Positions 17,013-26,441 of a stretch of 64,000 nt of DNA are shown here, piece after piece; the first letter of the stretch is position 1; each line of letters starts with the position of its first letter. The stretch lies in NCBI GenBank assembly GCA_963701715.1, contig CAVPAX010000006.1, positions 329,388 through 393,387 of the forward strand, given 5' to 3'. This DNA is from Methylotenera_A sp963701715 (GTDB lineage Bacteria > Pseudomonadota > Gammaproteobacteria > Burkholderiales > Methylophilaceae). The position numbers were made by a program, and so were the translations under genes. The notes under the pieces were generated by a model. It had not been told where the DNA came from. It did no database searches and saw only the letters and a program-made list of their open reading frames with translations.

Positions 17013-17717
17013 CTATATATAAAGGCATTCTGCATTAATTACCTCAAGTGCCTTTAGTGGATTTTCCGCTTGAGTAATCGGTCTCCCAACGACTAAGTAG
17101 GTGGCACCCATGCCCAAAGCCTGAGCAGGGGTAACAACGCGTGATTGGTCGTCTTGGTTGACATTAGCAGGACGTATTCCTGGCGTGACCAACAAAAAAT
17201 CATTCGGCAAGTGCTGCTTTAATAGCTGCGCTTCAAGTGCAGAGCACACCACGCCATGCAAACCTGCTTGCTGTGTCAATCTGGCAAGTTTTAGCACCTG
17301 GTTTTCTAGGCTGTTTTCAATACCAACTTCATTCAAACCGGCTTGATTCATGCTGGTAAGCACAGTAACAGCGATTAAGAAGGGTTTATGATTGCTTTTG
17401 TTTACGCTTTCAAGCGCCGCTTGCATCATTGCACTGCCGCCACTGGCGTGCACATTTAGCATCCACACACCTAGGTTACTAGCCGCTTGGCAAGCTTTGG
17501 ATACGGTATTGGGAATGTCGTGAAATTTGAGATCGAGAAAAACCTTAAAGTCCTTTGCAACCAGTTTTTCAACGAACTGCGGGCCAACAGCAGTAAACAG
17601 CTCTTTTCCCACTTTGAGTTTGCAGAGGGCGGGATCCAACTGATTCACAAGCGCGAGCGCGCTTGCAGCATCGGCATAATCCAGCGCAACGATTATTTTA
17701 CTATCTTTATTTTGCAT
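17013..17717 (-). CDS. pyrF: Orotidine 5'-phosphate decarboxylase
   Basis: 234 aa, normal for the bacterial type I enzyme that makes UMP. The catalytic Asp-Lys-Asp array is in FKVFLDLKFHDIPNTV; also IIVALDYADAASALALV at the start and RVVTPAQALGMGATYLVVGRPIT for the phosphate site. It starts 11 bp inside the end of lapB, so the two are translationally coupled. Confidence 0.96.
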   Translation of the reverse strand: MQNKDSKIIVALDYADAASALALVNQLDPALCKLKVGKELFTAVGPQFVEKLVAKDFKVFLDLKFHDIPNTVSKACQAASNLGVWMLNVHASGGSAMMQAALESVNKSNHKPFLIAVTVLTSMNQAGLNEVGIENSLENQVLKLARLTQQAGLHGVVCSALEAQLLKQHLPNDFLLVTPGIRPANVNQDDQSRVVTPAQALGMGATYLVVGRPITQAENPLKALEVINAECLYI

Positions 17718-18909
17718 TATTCTTCTTAATAGTCATTTCACGGCTAACCGCCTCAGAAGGCTCGGCTGGTAATGATTCCCAGGCATTGCAGGCAGGGCAT
17801 TGCCAGTGATATTGCTTAGCGCGGAAGCCGCATTGATTGCAATGGTAAGCTGCTCGGTTGCCAATTGCATTACGTACGGTTTGCTGCATGAGTTGAATAT
17901 CTTGATTATTTATATCGTCAGCCATAGCGCGCGCCTGCAATAACTGATCAAGCGTTTGCAGGCTTGGCTGACGGATCAGTTCATTTCTAGCGAGTTTGGC
18001 GGCTTTTTCTGCACCTTCTTCAACAAGTGTGGCCTCATACAACACCGACATGAGTGAAGGCAATTTGTAGGTCTCTAAATAGGTGTTGAGCTGCGCTAAA
18101 CCCTCTTTTAGTTTTTTAATAGCGCGATAGCTTTTTAGCATTTTAGCGGCAACCAAGCCCAGGTATTCAGGCTGTTGAAACTCGATGCGTTTCCAATGTG
18201 AGATGGCGGCCTGATGTGCGCCGGCATTGACTTCCAGATCACCCAATAGCACATTGGCACGCACACAGTTTTTATTTGCATCTAGGGCCAAGTGCAGATA
18301 ATTACGCGCAGAATCAGAGTTTTGCGCAATGATGTCATTCATAGCTAATTCGCAATAATATTGCGCGATTTCTTGCCTGAAAGGCACGCCAGATAATCGC
18401 TCCAGCTCGGTTGCGGTTTCAATGGCCTGTGTCCATTCGCGTTCGCGCACATAAATTTCCAGCAATGCACGCAGAGCGGGTTGGCGATAGCGAGAGTCAT
18501 CCAGTCCTTTAAATAACTCTTCGGCACGGTCAAACAATCCCGCTTTTAAGTAATCTTGTGCCAGTTCGGCTTTAACTGCACTTTTTTGATTGGCTGTGAG
18601 CTCTTTTTTGTCCAGCAAGTTCAGGTGCATGTTAATTGCACGATCCGTTTCGCCAGTACGTCTAAATAAGCTACCAAGGGCGAAGTGTAATTCGAGTGAG
18701 TCGGTATTCGCCTGCACAGCCTCAGAGAAGGCGTCTACTGCTTTATCGTGCTGATCGCTAATCAGAAAGTTTAAGCCTTTGAAATATGCGGCAGGCAGAG
18801 CGGTCGATTCAGATAACAGTTGTTTAATATCTACTCGCGCAGCTATCCAGCCCAGCGTGAAAAACAAGGGGAGGATCAGTAGCCACCAGTATTCAAATTC
18901 AACGGACAT
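17707..18909 (-). CDS. lapB: Lipopolysaccharide assembly protein LapB (YciM)
   Basis: 400 aa. An N-terminal membrane anchor (YWWLLILPLFFTLGWIAAR) is followed by TPR repeats (about 40-340, e.g. ALGSLFRRTGETDRAINMHL) and a C-terminal rubredoxin-like zinc/iron knuckle CNQCGF-RAKQYHWQCPAC. In E. coli LapB controls LpxC proteolysis by FtsH. It sits in the usual rpsA-ihfB-lap order, but the lapA gene commonly found before it is absent; only ~150 bp separate it from ihfB. Confidence 0.92.
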   Translation of the reverse strand: MSVEFEYWWLLILPLFFTLGWIAARVDIKQLLSESTALPAAYFKGLNFLISDQHDKAVDAFSEAVQANTDSLELHFALGSLFRRTGETDRAINMHLNLLDKKELTANQKSAVKAELAQDYLKAGLFDRAEELFKGLDDSRYRQPALRALLEIYVREREWTQAIETATELERLSGVPFRQEIAQYYCELAMNDIIAQNSDSARNYLHLALDANKNCVRANVLLGDLEVNAGAHQAAISHWKRIEFQQPEYLGLVAAKMLKSYRAIKKLKEGLAQLNTYLETYKLPSLMSVLYEATLVEEGAEKAAKLARNELIRQPSLQTLDQLLQARAMADDINNQDIQLMQQTVRNAIGNRAAYHCNQCGFRAKQYHWQCPACNAWESLPAEPSEAVSREMTIKKNNAK

Positions 18910-18995
18910 GTGTTTTAGTCAAGAACGATTAGTGGCATTTTACCTAAGCTTGAGCGCACTGGCTAATCATTTAAAGAAAGGAAATAATTGACGGC

Positions 18996-19027
18996 ATAAA
19001 AAAACGGCGCTATTGCTAGCGCCGTTT
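18996..19027 (-). terminator. Intrinsic terminator after ihfB
   Basis: AAACGGCGCTA (19002-19012) pairs with TAGCGCCGTTT (19017-19027) over a TTGC loop; on the minus strand it runs into seven T residues. It separates rpsA-ihfB from lapB-pyrF. Confidence 0.88.
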
Positions 19028-19059
19028 ATTAATGCAGAACAAAAGATTAATCGACGGAT

Positions 19060-19344
19060 TTACGAGGCTGAATCAACACGATCGCGTAATTCTTTACCTG
19101 CTTTAAAGTGAGGTACATGCTTTGCAGGCACCTGAACTTTGCTGCCGGTTTTTGGATTACGACCTAAACGCGGCGGGCGGTAATTTAAGCTAAAGCTACC
19201 AAACCCACGGATTTCGATACGTTCCCCAGTTGATAAGTTATCAGTCATTGCATCTAAAATTGCTTTAACAGATAGCTCAGCATCTTTAACCACCAATTGT
19301 GGAAAACGCTCCGCTAATAAATTTATTAATTCAGACTTTGTCAT
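19060..19344 (-). CDS. ihfB: Integration host factor subunit beta
   Basis: 94 aa HU/IHF family protein. It begins MTKSELINLLAERFP as IHF-beta does, and contains RIEIRGFGSFSLNYRPPRLGRNPKTG, the DNA-bending arm with the intercalating proline. It forms a heterodimer with IHF-alpha (not in the window). It lies 36 bp after rpsA on the same strand, as in most proteobacteria. Confidence 0.95.
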   Translation of the reverse strand: MTKSELINLLAERFPQLVVKDAELSVKAILDAMTDNLSTGERIEIRGFGSFSLNYRPPRLGRNPKTGSKVQVPAKHVPHFKAGKELRDRVDSAS

Positions 19345-19380
19345 GGCTTATGCTTGCCTTTAGTTTAATTTTAAAAACTA

Positions 19381-20892
19381 TTATTTCTTGCTGTCTAATT
19401 TAGCTTTGAGCAATGCGCCAAGGTTGGTTGTACCAGCTGCAGCTGCATTGTCTTCAGCTTTAGTGTCTTCTGCTTTGGTTTTTGCTGATTTGGCTTTTGG
19501 TTTTGCTGTTTTTTCTTCTGTAGAAGCAGTTGAAGCACCTGATGGATCTTCAGTCAGCTGTTTAACGCCTAAAGAGATGCGTTCTTTCTCTACATCAATG
19601 GCCAAGATAACAGCTTGTAACTCATCACCCTTTTTGAAGTTGCGAATTGCTTCTTCGCCAGTTTGTGTCCAAGAAAGGTCAGACAAATGCACTAAACCGT
19701 CAATACCGCCTGGCAAGCCAATAAACACACCAAAGTCTGTGATTGATTTGATTTGACCAGAAACTTTGTCGCCTTTGGCATGGGTGGCTGAGAAGTCATC
19801 CCATGGGTTTGGCTTACATTGTTTCATACCAAGTGATAAACGACGACGCTCTTCATCAATCTCTAAAATCATCACTTCAACTTCATCACCCAATTGTGCG
19901 ATTTTGCCTGGGTGAATGTTTTTGTTGGTCCAATCCATTTCTGAAACGTGTACCAAACCTTCAATGCCTGGCTCCACTTCAACAAACGCACCGTAATCAG
20001 TCAGGTTAGACACTTTACCGAATAAGCGTGTGCCAACTGGATAACGACGGGTTAAAGCAACCCATGGATCATCGCCTAGTTGTTTAATGCCAAGTGAAAC
20101 GCGATTTTTTTCTTGATCGAATTTCAGAATTTTTGCTTCAACTTCTTCGCCAACAGTCAACACCTCAGAAGGATGTTTTACACGACGCCAAGCTAAATCT
20201 GTAATGTGAAGCAAGCCATCAATACCGCCTAAATCCACAAATGCACCGTAATCGGTGATATTTTTAACGATACCTTTAACAACTGCGCCTTCTGTCAGTG
20301 TGCCCATCAAAGCCTCACGGTCTGCACCAGCTGAAACTTCCATGACAGCACGGCGGGAAACCACGATGTTATTGCGTTTGCGGTCCAGCTTAATAACCTT
20401 GAAATCCCATTCTTTGTTTTCGAATGGAGTGGTGTCTTTTACCGGGCGAACATCAACCAATGAGCCAGGCAAGAATGCCATGATGCCATTAACTGAAACG
20501 CGCAAACCACCCTTAACACGGCTACTTACAAAGCCTTTAACAACGCGGCCTTCGTTCATTGCGTCTTCCAAATCAAGCCAGGCTTCCATTTTCTTCGCTT
20601 TTTCACGAGAAAGTTGGGTTGAGCCAAAACCATCTTCGAGTTTTTCGATACATACTTTTACAAAGTCGCCTACAGCAACTTCAAGCTCGCCTTGAGCATT
20701 TTTGAATTCGTTAGCGTCAATCACGCTTTCAGATTTGAGACCAGCGTTAACAATGACGTGGTCATTATCGATTGAAACAACCTCAGCGGTGATTACCTCA
20801 CCAGAACGCATTTCTTGGCGCGCTAAACTTTCTTCAAAAAGCGCGGCAAAGGATTCCATTGAAGATGGAGTTGATTTGGAAGTAGAAGCCAT
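19381..20892 (-). CDS. rpsA: 30S ribosomal protein S1 (five S1 domains)
   Basis: 503 aa, shorter than the ~557 aa six-domain E. coli protein. S1 repeats are at about 31-97, 115-181, 201-269, 286-356 and 373-445, e.g. GIVKNITDYGAFVDLGG and GKVSNLTDYGAFVEVEPG. The expected sixth repeat is missing; residues 448-503 are an Ala/Lys/Glu-rich tail ending LGALLKAKLDSKK. The first two domains dock on the ribosome and the rest bind mRNA. In E. coli the last repeat is dispensable (established), so this is likely functional. It follows cmk, the usual order. Confidence 0.95.
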   Translation of the reverse strand: MASTSKSTPSSMESFAALFEESLARQEMRSGEVITAEVVSIDNDHVIVNAGLKSESVIDANEFKNAQGELEVAVGDFVKVCIEKLEDGFGSTQLSREKAKKMEAWLDLEDAMNEGRVVKGFVSSRVKGGLRVSVNGIMAFLPGSLVDVRPVKDTTPFENKEWDFKVIKLDRKRNNIVVSRRAVMEVSAGADREALMGTLTEGAVVKGIVKNITDYGAFVDLGGIDGLLHITDLAWRRVKHPSEVLTVGEEVEAKILKFDQEKNRVSLGIKQLGDDPWVALTRRYPVGTRLFGKVSNLTDYGAFVEVEPGIEGLVHVSEMDWTNKNIHPGKIAQLGDEVEVMILEIDEERRRLSLGMKQCKPNPWDDFSATHAKGDKVSGQIKSITDFGVFIGLPGGIDGLVHLSDLSWTQTGEEAIRNFKKGDELQAVILAIDVEKERISLGVKQLTEDPSGASTASTEEKTAKPKAKSAKTKAEDTKAEDNAAAAGTTNLGALLKAKLDSKK

Positions 20893-21071
20893 TAAATTAA
20901 AGATACCCTAAAAGTTACTTAAAATTACTTAAGTATTCCCACCTAGCAGTGGGGCAGTTAATTAAACGTTATGAGTTCTTGGAATTTGAATTAGAAAACA
21001 TAACACGAACCGTGCATAGTACACAAAAAATAGCTTATGTTCAATGACTTAAAACTATTTTATCTATATTT
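20893..21071 (-). promoter_or_regulatory. rpsA leader region
   Basis: 179 bp between cmk and rpsA. It is AT-rich, with a small hairpin CCCAC/GTGGG (20938-20953) and a direct repeat TTAAGTAA about 20 bp upstream of the rpsA start. Proteobacterial rpsA leaders mediate S1 autoregulation; whether this one folds likewise is not shown. Confidence 0.3.
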
Positions 21072-21755
21072 TTACAAAATATTTCTATAGGCTGCAATGA
21101 CAAATTCCACAGCTTGCTGAATGTTACGATGGGTGGTGTCTAAAAGCACTGCATCCGGTGTTTGAATCAAAGGGGATGCACTGCGTTGGCTGTCGCGCAA
21201 ATCGCGTTGCTGTAAATCCTGCAGAATTTGTGTGTAATCAGCAGCTATACCTTTGCCAATAAGCTGCTTATAGCGACGTTCAGCACGGATTTCTACTCTA
21301 GCGGTGAGGAAGATTTTGAGTGTTGCATCAGTAAAAACTGCGCTTGCCATATCACGTCCGTCGGCTACCAGGCCTGGTAACTGTCGAAAGCTTTGCTGCA
21401 AATCAAATAATGCATCGCGTACTTGTGGATGAACTGCTACTTCGGACGCGCCGCGGCCCATTTCTTCGGAGCGCACAAGTTCGGTAATCAAGGAATTATT
21501 TAAGTAAATTTCACCGTTTTTAAATTGAATATGCAGCGATTCTGCCAGTTTTCCAAGTGCCTCGGCATTATTCCAGGCAATACCTTGTTGTTGTGCTGCA
21601 AACGCCACAATGCGGTACAGCGCCCCCGAATCAAGATAATGAAAGCCGAGCTTTTCTGCTACCAGTTGTGCGACAGTGCCTTTGCCGCTGGCGGAAGGAC
21701 CATCAATCGCGATAACGGGAATGGAATTAGCTGACAATTTTTGCAAATTCTTCAA
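21072..21755 (-). CDS. cmk: Cytidylate kinase
   Basis: 227 aa; phosphorylates CMP/dCMP. The P-loop GPSASGKGT is at 19-27, LDSGALYRIVA binds the nucleotide, and DGRDMASAVFTDA plus RAERRYKQL form the CMP site and lid. Its start lies 29 bp inside aroA, so the two genes are coupled. Confidence 0.95.
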   Translation of the reverse strand: MKNLQKLSANSIPVIAIDGPSASGKGTVAQLVAEKLGFHYLDSGALYRIVAFAAQQQGIAWNNAEALGKLAESLHIQFKNGEIYLNNSLITELVRSEEMGRGASEVAVHPQVRDALFDLQQSFRQLPGLVADGRDMASAVFTDATLKIFLTARVEIRAERRYKQLIGKGIAADYTQILQDLQQRDLRDSQRSASPLIQTPDAVLLDTTHRNIQQAVEFVIAAYRNIL

Positions 21756-23007
21756 AATAATTAGGAAAGGTTTTTGCTACGCATTTCGGGTCGTTGATGG
21801 TAATCGGTACGCCGCCTAATGAAACTAGCGAAAAGCACATCGCCATGCGGTGGTCATCGTAAGTGTCGATCACGGCGTTTGGTATCAATTTGGCTGGCGG
21901 TGTGATTTTGATGTAATCCGCACCTTCCTCAACAATTGCGCCTACTTTGCGCAATTCCTTCGCCATGGCGGCGATGCGGTCAGTTTCCTTGACACGCCAG
22001 CTAGCGATGTTTCTAAGCGTTGTTGTGCCATCGGCAAATAGTGCCATGATTGCTAAGGTCATAGCAGCGTCTGGAATGTGGTTGCAATCCAGATCAATTG
22101 TCTTGATTTTAGAGGCTTTGCATGCCGTGATATGGTTGTCGCCGTACTTGATATCTCCACCCATCATAGCGAGTGCTTCGGTAAAACGCACATCACCTTG
22201 AATACTGTTTTTGCCTAAACCTTCAACTTGCACATCGCCAGCAATCGTGCCAGCAGCCAGGAAATATGAGGCACTTGAGGCATCGCCTTCTACAAATATC
22301 TGCTTGGGTGATGTGTATTGGCTGTTTGCGGGAATGGTGAAGCGTTGCCAGCCTTCTCGCAGAACGGTTACACCAAATTTTGCCATTAAATTGAGCGTGA
22401 TTTCAATGTAAGGTTTTGAAATAAGCTCGCCAACCACTTCAATGGCAGTTTTTTGTTTTGTAAGCGGCAATGCCATTAATAAAGCAGTTAAAAACTGGCT
22501 AGAGACATCACCACGAATTTTGATTGCATCACTTAGATAAATATTTGCCGGTGAAATTTTTAATGGTGGGAAGCCTTCATTACCCAAATATTCAATCTGT
22601 GCTCCGGCTTGGAGTAATGCATCGACCAAATCACCGATTGGACGTTCGTGCATACGTGGCACGCCGCTCAATTGATAATGACCATTCGAAAAGGAAAGCG
22701 CCGCCGTAAGCGGCCTGAACGCTGTCCCTGCATTGCCAAGAAATAATTCCGCATTTTTGTTGGGGAAGTTTCCGCCACAGCCCGTGACACGCCATGCGTT
22801 CTCGGCAAAGTTTTCCACCTTAACGCGCAATTTATCCAAAGCTTCCAGCATGCGCGCAGTGTCGTCAGACGCTAATAAATCGCGTATTTCAGTCGTGCCG
22901 TCTGATAAAGCTGCCAGTAATAGTGTGCGGTTCGAAATGCTTTTTGAGCCGGGAAGGGTAATAGTGCCTTTGGCGTGGCTAACAGCGGGTAGGGTAAGTT
23001 GTTCCAT
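21727..23007 (-). CDS. aroA: 5-enolpyruvylshikimate-3-phosphate synthase
   Basis: 426 aa, the normal class I length. It joins shikimate-3-phosphate and PEP in the chorismate pathway. Motifs: GTITLPGSKSISNRTLLLAAL, LFLGNAGTAFRPLTAAL (the signature whose Gly controls glyphosate sensitivity), EGDASSASYFLAAG and YDDHRMAMCFSLV. It lies 35 bp downstream of the prephenate dehydrogenase gene. Confidence 0.97.
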   Translation of the reverse strand: MEQLTLPAVSHAKGTITLPGSKSISNRTLLLAALSDGTTEIRDLLASDDTARMLEALDKLRVKVENFAENAWRVTGCGGNFPNKNAELFLGNAGTAFRPLTAALSFSNGHYQLSGVPRMHERPIGDLVDALLQAGAQIEYLGNEGFPPLKISPANIYLSDAIKIRGDVSSQFLTALLMALPLTKQKTAIEVVGELISKPYIEITLNLMAKFGVTVLREGWQRFTIPANSQYTSPKQIFVEGDASSASYFLAAGTIAGDVQVEGLGKNSIQGDVRFTEALAMMGGDIKYGDNHITACKASKIKTIDLDCNHIPDAAMTLAIMALFADGTTTLRNIASWRVKETDRIAAMAKELRKVGAIVEEGADYIKITPPAKLIPNAVIDTYDDHRMAMCFSLVSLGGVPITINDPKCVAKTFPNYFEEFAKIVS

Positions 23008-23042
23008 TTTTATATATATTTCTATGTATTTTTTATTGCTTA

Positions 23043-23906
23043 TTATTTTTTATTGTTTGCCCAGGCATTGCGGGCAATGCTTGCGCGCTCAAATAAGGCT
23101 TGCAAGCCAGCGCCATCATGATTCGTCAGCAATTTTTTCAATTGCTCCAATTCATCCTGGTAAGCAGTTAGTTCGCTCAATAAAGCGGTTTTATTAGCAA
23201 GACTAATGTCGCGCCACATTTCGGGATGGCTGCCTGCGATGCGCGTAAAGTCGCGAAACCCGCTGGCTGCGAAGCTGAACAACTGTTCGGCATTAGGGCG
23301 CGAGGCGATTTCGTCAACAAGTGCAAAAGCCAGCAAATGCGGCAAGTGGCTCACTGCAGCGAAAATATTGTCATGATTTTCCGCAGTCATTTCGCTGACA
23401 TTAGCACCACAGCATTGCCATAGTTTTGCAACGCTGGAAACCGCATGGATATTGGTTTCTGGCGTAGGTGTTAAAACAACATTTTTACCTGTAAATAAAT
23501 CTTCTTTCGCTGCAGAAACACCGCTTTTTTCAGCGCCAGCAATCGGATGGCCGCCTACAAATTGGTTGAATTGCGCGCCTAAAACCGCTTTGGCACAGAC
23601 TACGACGTCGCCTTTGGTGCTGCCTACATCAGTAATCACCGTTTGCCCGTTCAAGTGCGGTCTGATGCTTTGCAAGATATCTGCAGTCTGCGCGACTGGC
23701 GCGGCAATGAGCACTAAATCAGCGTTCCCGAGAGCTGCGTGGATATTGGTCTCCAGAGTATCAATCACGCCTAGCTTTAGCGCTTCATCCAGACTTGCTT
23801 TTGTGCGCCCAACGCCCACGATATGCGGCGCATTGCCTGCCTTTTTCAAAGCCAACGCAACCGAGCCGCCAATCAGACCCACGCCGAATATAACGATTTT
23901 TTTCAA
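23043..23906 (-). CDS. tyrA: Prephenate dehydrogenase
   Basis: 287 aa, a monofunctional TyrA without chorismate mutase or ACT domain. N-terminal Rossmann motif IFGVGLIGGSVALALKK; VTDVGSTKGDVV, FVGGHPIAGAEKSGVSAA (catalytic His) and AVSHLPHLLAFALVD follow. It makes 4-hydroxyphenylpyruvate for tyrosine (or arogenate to tyrosine; specificity not resolved). It heads the tyrA-aroA-cmk-rpsA-ihfB gene run. Confidence 0.93.
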   Translation of the reverse strand: MKKIVIFGVGLIGGSVALALKKAGNAPHIVGVGRTKASLDEALKLGVIDTLETNIHAALGNADLVLIAAPVAQTADILQSIRPHLNGQTVITDVGSTKGDVVVCAKAVLGAQFNQFVGGHPIAGAEKSGVSAAKEDLFTGKNVVLTPTPETNIHAVSSVAKLWQCCGANVSEMTAENHDNIFAAVSHLPHLLAFALVDEIASRPNAEQLFSFAASGFRDFTRIAGSHPEMWRDISLANKTALLSELTAYQDELEQLKKLLTNHDGAGLQALFERASIARNAWANNKK

Positions 23907-24156
23907 AAGAAAATGCTAAAAATTTTAGAAACAGAATTGTAGCATTTTTGACAAAAGGCTTTTGCCAGTTTCACGGAACTTTTGCTATTTTAGACATCGT
24001 TTGTATGTTTTAACATGGTAAGTATAATTAAACGAACTGAGTTCGATGCGTAACGTGCACTGTTCTTTAGGTCTGTGTTATCTTGAAACAGGATTTGCAG
24101 TACTTGGCATATGGAATTTGGAGTATTGTATGTTAGGTTAAACAGAAAGGCACGTA

Positions 24157-24909
24157 TTGACGGCACCACATAATTTGCAAGAGCTACACGCACAGCACAA
24201 AGCAGAGATTATTGAGGTGCGTCTGTCTGCGGCCAAGCAGAATAGCTATCTGGGTGATGCCGTCCTAGGTTCAATTGATGGCTGCGTTACTACTTTTGCC
24301 GTGGTTGCAGGGACTACGGGAGCGGCCTTACCCGCAGGAGTGGCCATTATTCTTGGCTTGGCCAACTTGATTGCGGATGGATTTAGCATGGCTGCGAGCA
24401 ACTACCAGCGTGCAAAAAGCGAGCATGAGTTGCTGGAACGTGCACGGGCTGTAGAGGAAATGCATGTGCGTGAGGTTCCGGATGGCGAGCGCGAAGAAGT
24501 ACGCCAAATCTATGCAGCTAAAGGGTTTGAGGGCGAGCTTCTAGAAGAAATTGTGCGAGTAATCACGCAAGATCGCAAATTATGGGTAGATACCATGCTC
24601 ACCGAAGAGTTGGGCTTGCGTTTACAGCCGCCCAAGGCTGGCATGGCAGCTGTGGCGACATTTTTGGGTTTCTGTATTGCAGGCATGGTGCCGCTGCTAC
24701 CTTATTTGTTACCCGGCTTGACTCAATCGCTGGTGTTCCCTGTGAGTGCGGTTTTGGCAGGAGTTACGTTTTTTGCAATCGGCTTGCTCAAAGGTAGAGT
24801 GCTACAGCAGCCGTTTCTCAAATCGGGCTTAGACACCCTGATGGTAGGCGGTACTGCGGCAGGGCTGGCTTATCTAGCAGGTGTTCTTTTGCATGGGGTG
24901 ATGGCTTGA
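24157..24909 (+). CDS. VIT1/CCC1 family Fe/Mn transporter
   Basis: 250 aa from a TTG start with AGAAAGG six bases upstream. Five membrane segments in the VIT pattern: GDAVLGSIDGCVTTFAVVAG, PAGVAIILGLANLIADGFSM, then a cytosolic metal-binding helix pair (about 75-140, Glu-rich, ERARAVEEMHVREVPDGE) and three C-terminal segments. Relatives move Fe(II) or Mn(II) out of the cytosol. It is not linked to other metal genes here. Confidence 0.85.
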   Translation: MTAPHNLQELHAQHKAEIIEVRLSAAKQNSYLGDAVLGSIDGCVTTFAVVAGTTGAALPAGVAIILGLANLIADGFSMAASNYQRAKSEHELLERARAVEEMHVREVPDGEREEVRQIYAAKGFEGELLEEIVRVITQDRKLWVDTMLTEELGLRLQPPKAGMAAVATFLGFCIAGMVPLLPYLLPGLTQSLVFPVSAVLAGVTFFAIGLLKGRVLQQPFLKSGLDTLMVGGTAAGLAYLAGVLLHGVMA

Positions 24910-25009
24910 TTTCGTTGAATATCCATGAAAAATATTGTGATCGTATTAATTACATCTTGAAATGTGCAAATTGATGCCCCTATTCTGTAAAGCATAAAGC
25001 TGCATATTC

Positions 25010-25741
25010 CTAAACCCACTCACCATCCACCAACTGCTCTTGTGGTCTAAATGCCTGTTTGTACGCCATTTTTTGGCTTTCATTTACCCAGTAACCTAAA
25101 TACAAGTATGGTAACTCCAGGTTCTTTGCCCAGTCTGTAAGCCACATAATGGAATATGTGCCATAGCTGGCTTTGGTTTCAGACGCATCGTAAAAGGTAT
25201 AAACAGCCGAAATGCCATCGCGCACCACATCAATGACGCTGACGATTTTTATCTGGTTTTCGGTGTTTCTAAATTCCACCATCAGGCTTTCTACGTTACT
25301 TTCGCATAAAAACTGGCGGTATTGCTCAGCATCGTCTTTTGTTTCTGCCTGATTAACTATTTCAGCATCTGCATGACGCAATGCCTGATAGCTGGCATAT
25401 AGCTCAAAATGTTCTTGGCTGTAACTTACCGGTGTTATACGCACTGTTAAGTTATGATGTTGTTTAAATGCGCGCTTTTGGCTGCGTGTGGGAGCAAATT
25501 TATTCAATATTATCCGCACCGGAATACACGCATTACAATTTTCGCAATGCGGCCTGTAGGCAAACTTGCCGCTGCGCCGGAAACCTTGCTGGATTAGCCC
25601 GCTATATACTAGAGCGTTTACTAGATGATGTGGAGCGGCAATTAAACTTTGTGCGAGTTTCCCAGGCAGATAGCCACATTTGTACGGCGCGGTGACGTAA
25701 AACTGCAGCTTGTGCAGGGGCGGCTCTGAAGGTAATGTCAT
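25010..25741 (-). CDS. bpt: Aspartate/glutamate leucyltransferase (Bpt/Ate family)
   Basis: 243 aa. It attaches leucine from Leu-tRNA to N-terminal Asp/Glu, marking proteins for ClpS/ClpAP. The N-terminal ATE domain has HKLQFYVTAPYKCGYLPG and the conserved CENCNACIPVRI cysteines; the C-terminal GNAT-like domain includes LPYLYLGYWVNESQKMAYK. The ATG lies one base after the aat stop region, indicating tight coupling. Confidence 0.93.
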   Translation of the reverse strand: MTLPSEPPLHKLQFYVTAPYKCGYLPGKLAQSLIAAPHHLVNALVYSGLIQQGFRRSGKFAYRPHCENCNACIPVRIILNKFAPTRSQKRAFKQHHNLTVRITPVSYSQEHFELYASYQALRHADAEIVNQAETKDDAEQYRQFLCESNVESLMVEFRNTENQIKIVSVIDVVRDGISAVYTFYDASETKASYGTYSIMWLTDWAKNLELPYLYLGYWVNESQKMAYKQAFRPQEQLVDGEWV

Positions 25742-25742
25742 G

Positions 25743-26432
25743 CTAAAAGTTTACCAGTTTCATTAGATTTTGCATGAATTCTTCGCGCGGTATTTCACGT
25801 CCGCCAAAGCTGGCGAGCAAGGGGGTCTTCATCTGGCAGTCGATCATGCCAACACCTTGATTTTTAAGGTATTCAACCAAGTGCACAAACGCCACTTTTG
25901 AGGCGTCGGTAACAAGATGGAACATACTTTCGCCATAAAACATGCGGCCGATTTTAATGCCATAGCAACCCCCGACCAGTTTGCCATTTAGCCAGCCTTC
26001 CATACTAATTGCATAGCCAGAATCATGCAGTTTGCAGTAAGCATTAATCATATCCTGTGAAATCCATGTGCCGTTTTGGCGACCTCGCGGTGTCTGGCTG
26101 CAAGCTTTGATTACCTCACGAAAAGCGGTATTAAAGCGAATCTCGAACGGCTGTTTTTTGAGCGTTTTTTTGAGCGAATTTGAAATTTTTAACTCGCTGG
26201 GGAACAATACCATACGTGGGTTTGGACTCCACCACAAAATTGGCTCATTCTCGTTAAACCATGGAAAGATGCCTTGTTTGTATGCGCTCAGCAGGCGCGC
26301 GGCAGACAAATCGCCGCCAATAGCAATCAGCCCGTTAGGTTCTGTGAGTGCGTCTGTTAGTGGCGGGAAAGGGCAATCCCCCTCAATGGCCGCGACACGG
26401 CCATTTTCCAGTTCGTAATACCCTATGCTCAA
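25743..26432 (-). CDS. aat: Leucyl/phenylalanyl-tRNA-protein transferase
   Basis: 229 aa, typical length. It conjugates Leu or Phe to N-terminal Lys/Arg, complementing Bpt. Signatures: LIAIGGDLSAARLLSAYKQGIFPWF, ILWWSPNPRMVL, GYAISMEGWLNGKLVGGCYGI, GESMFHLVTDASKVAF. It is the middle gene of a three-gene minus-strand run with an HMA protein upstream. Confidence 0.96.
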   Translation of the reverse strand: MSIGYYELENGRVAAIEGDCPFPPLTDALTEPNGLIAIGGDLSAARLLSAYKQGIFPWFNENEPILWWSPNPRMVLFPSELKISNSLKKTLKKQPFEIRFNTAFREVIKACSQTPRGRQNGTWISQDMINAYCKLHDSGYAISMEGWLNGKLVGGCYGIKIGRMFYGESMFHLVTDASKVAFVHLVEYLKNQGVGMIDCQMKTPLLASFGGREIPREEFMQNLMKLVNF

Positions 26433-26441
26433 GCTGGATTC

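Noticed and set aside
20255..20695. Plus-strand frame in rpsA
   Set aside because: Shadow of the S1 repeats.
23990..24193. Minus-strand short frame upstream of the VIT gene
   Set aside because: Overlaps the VIT start, no RBS, and low-complexity content.
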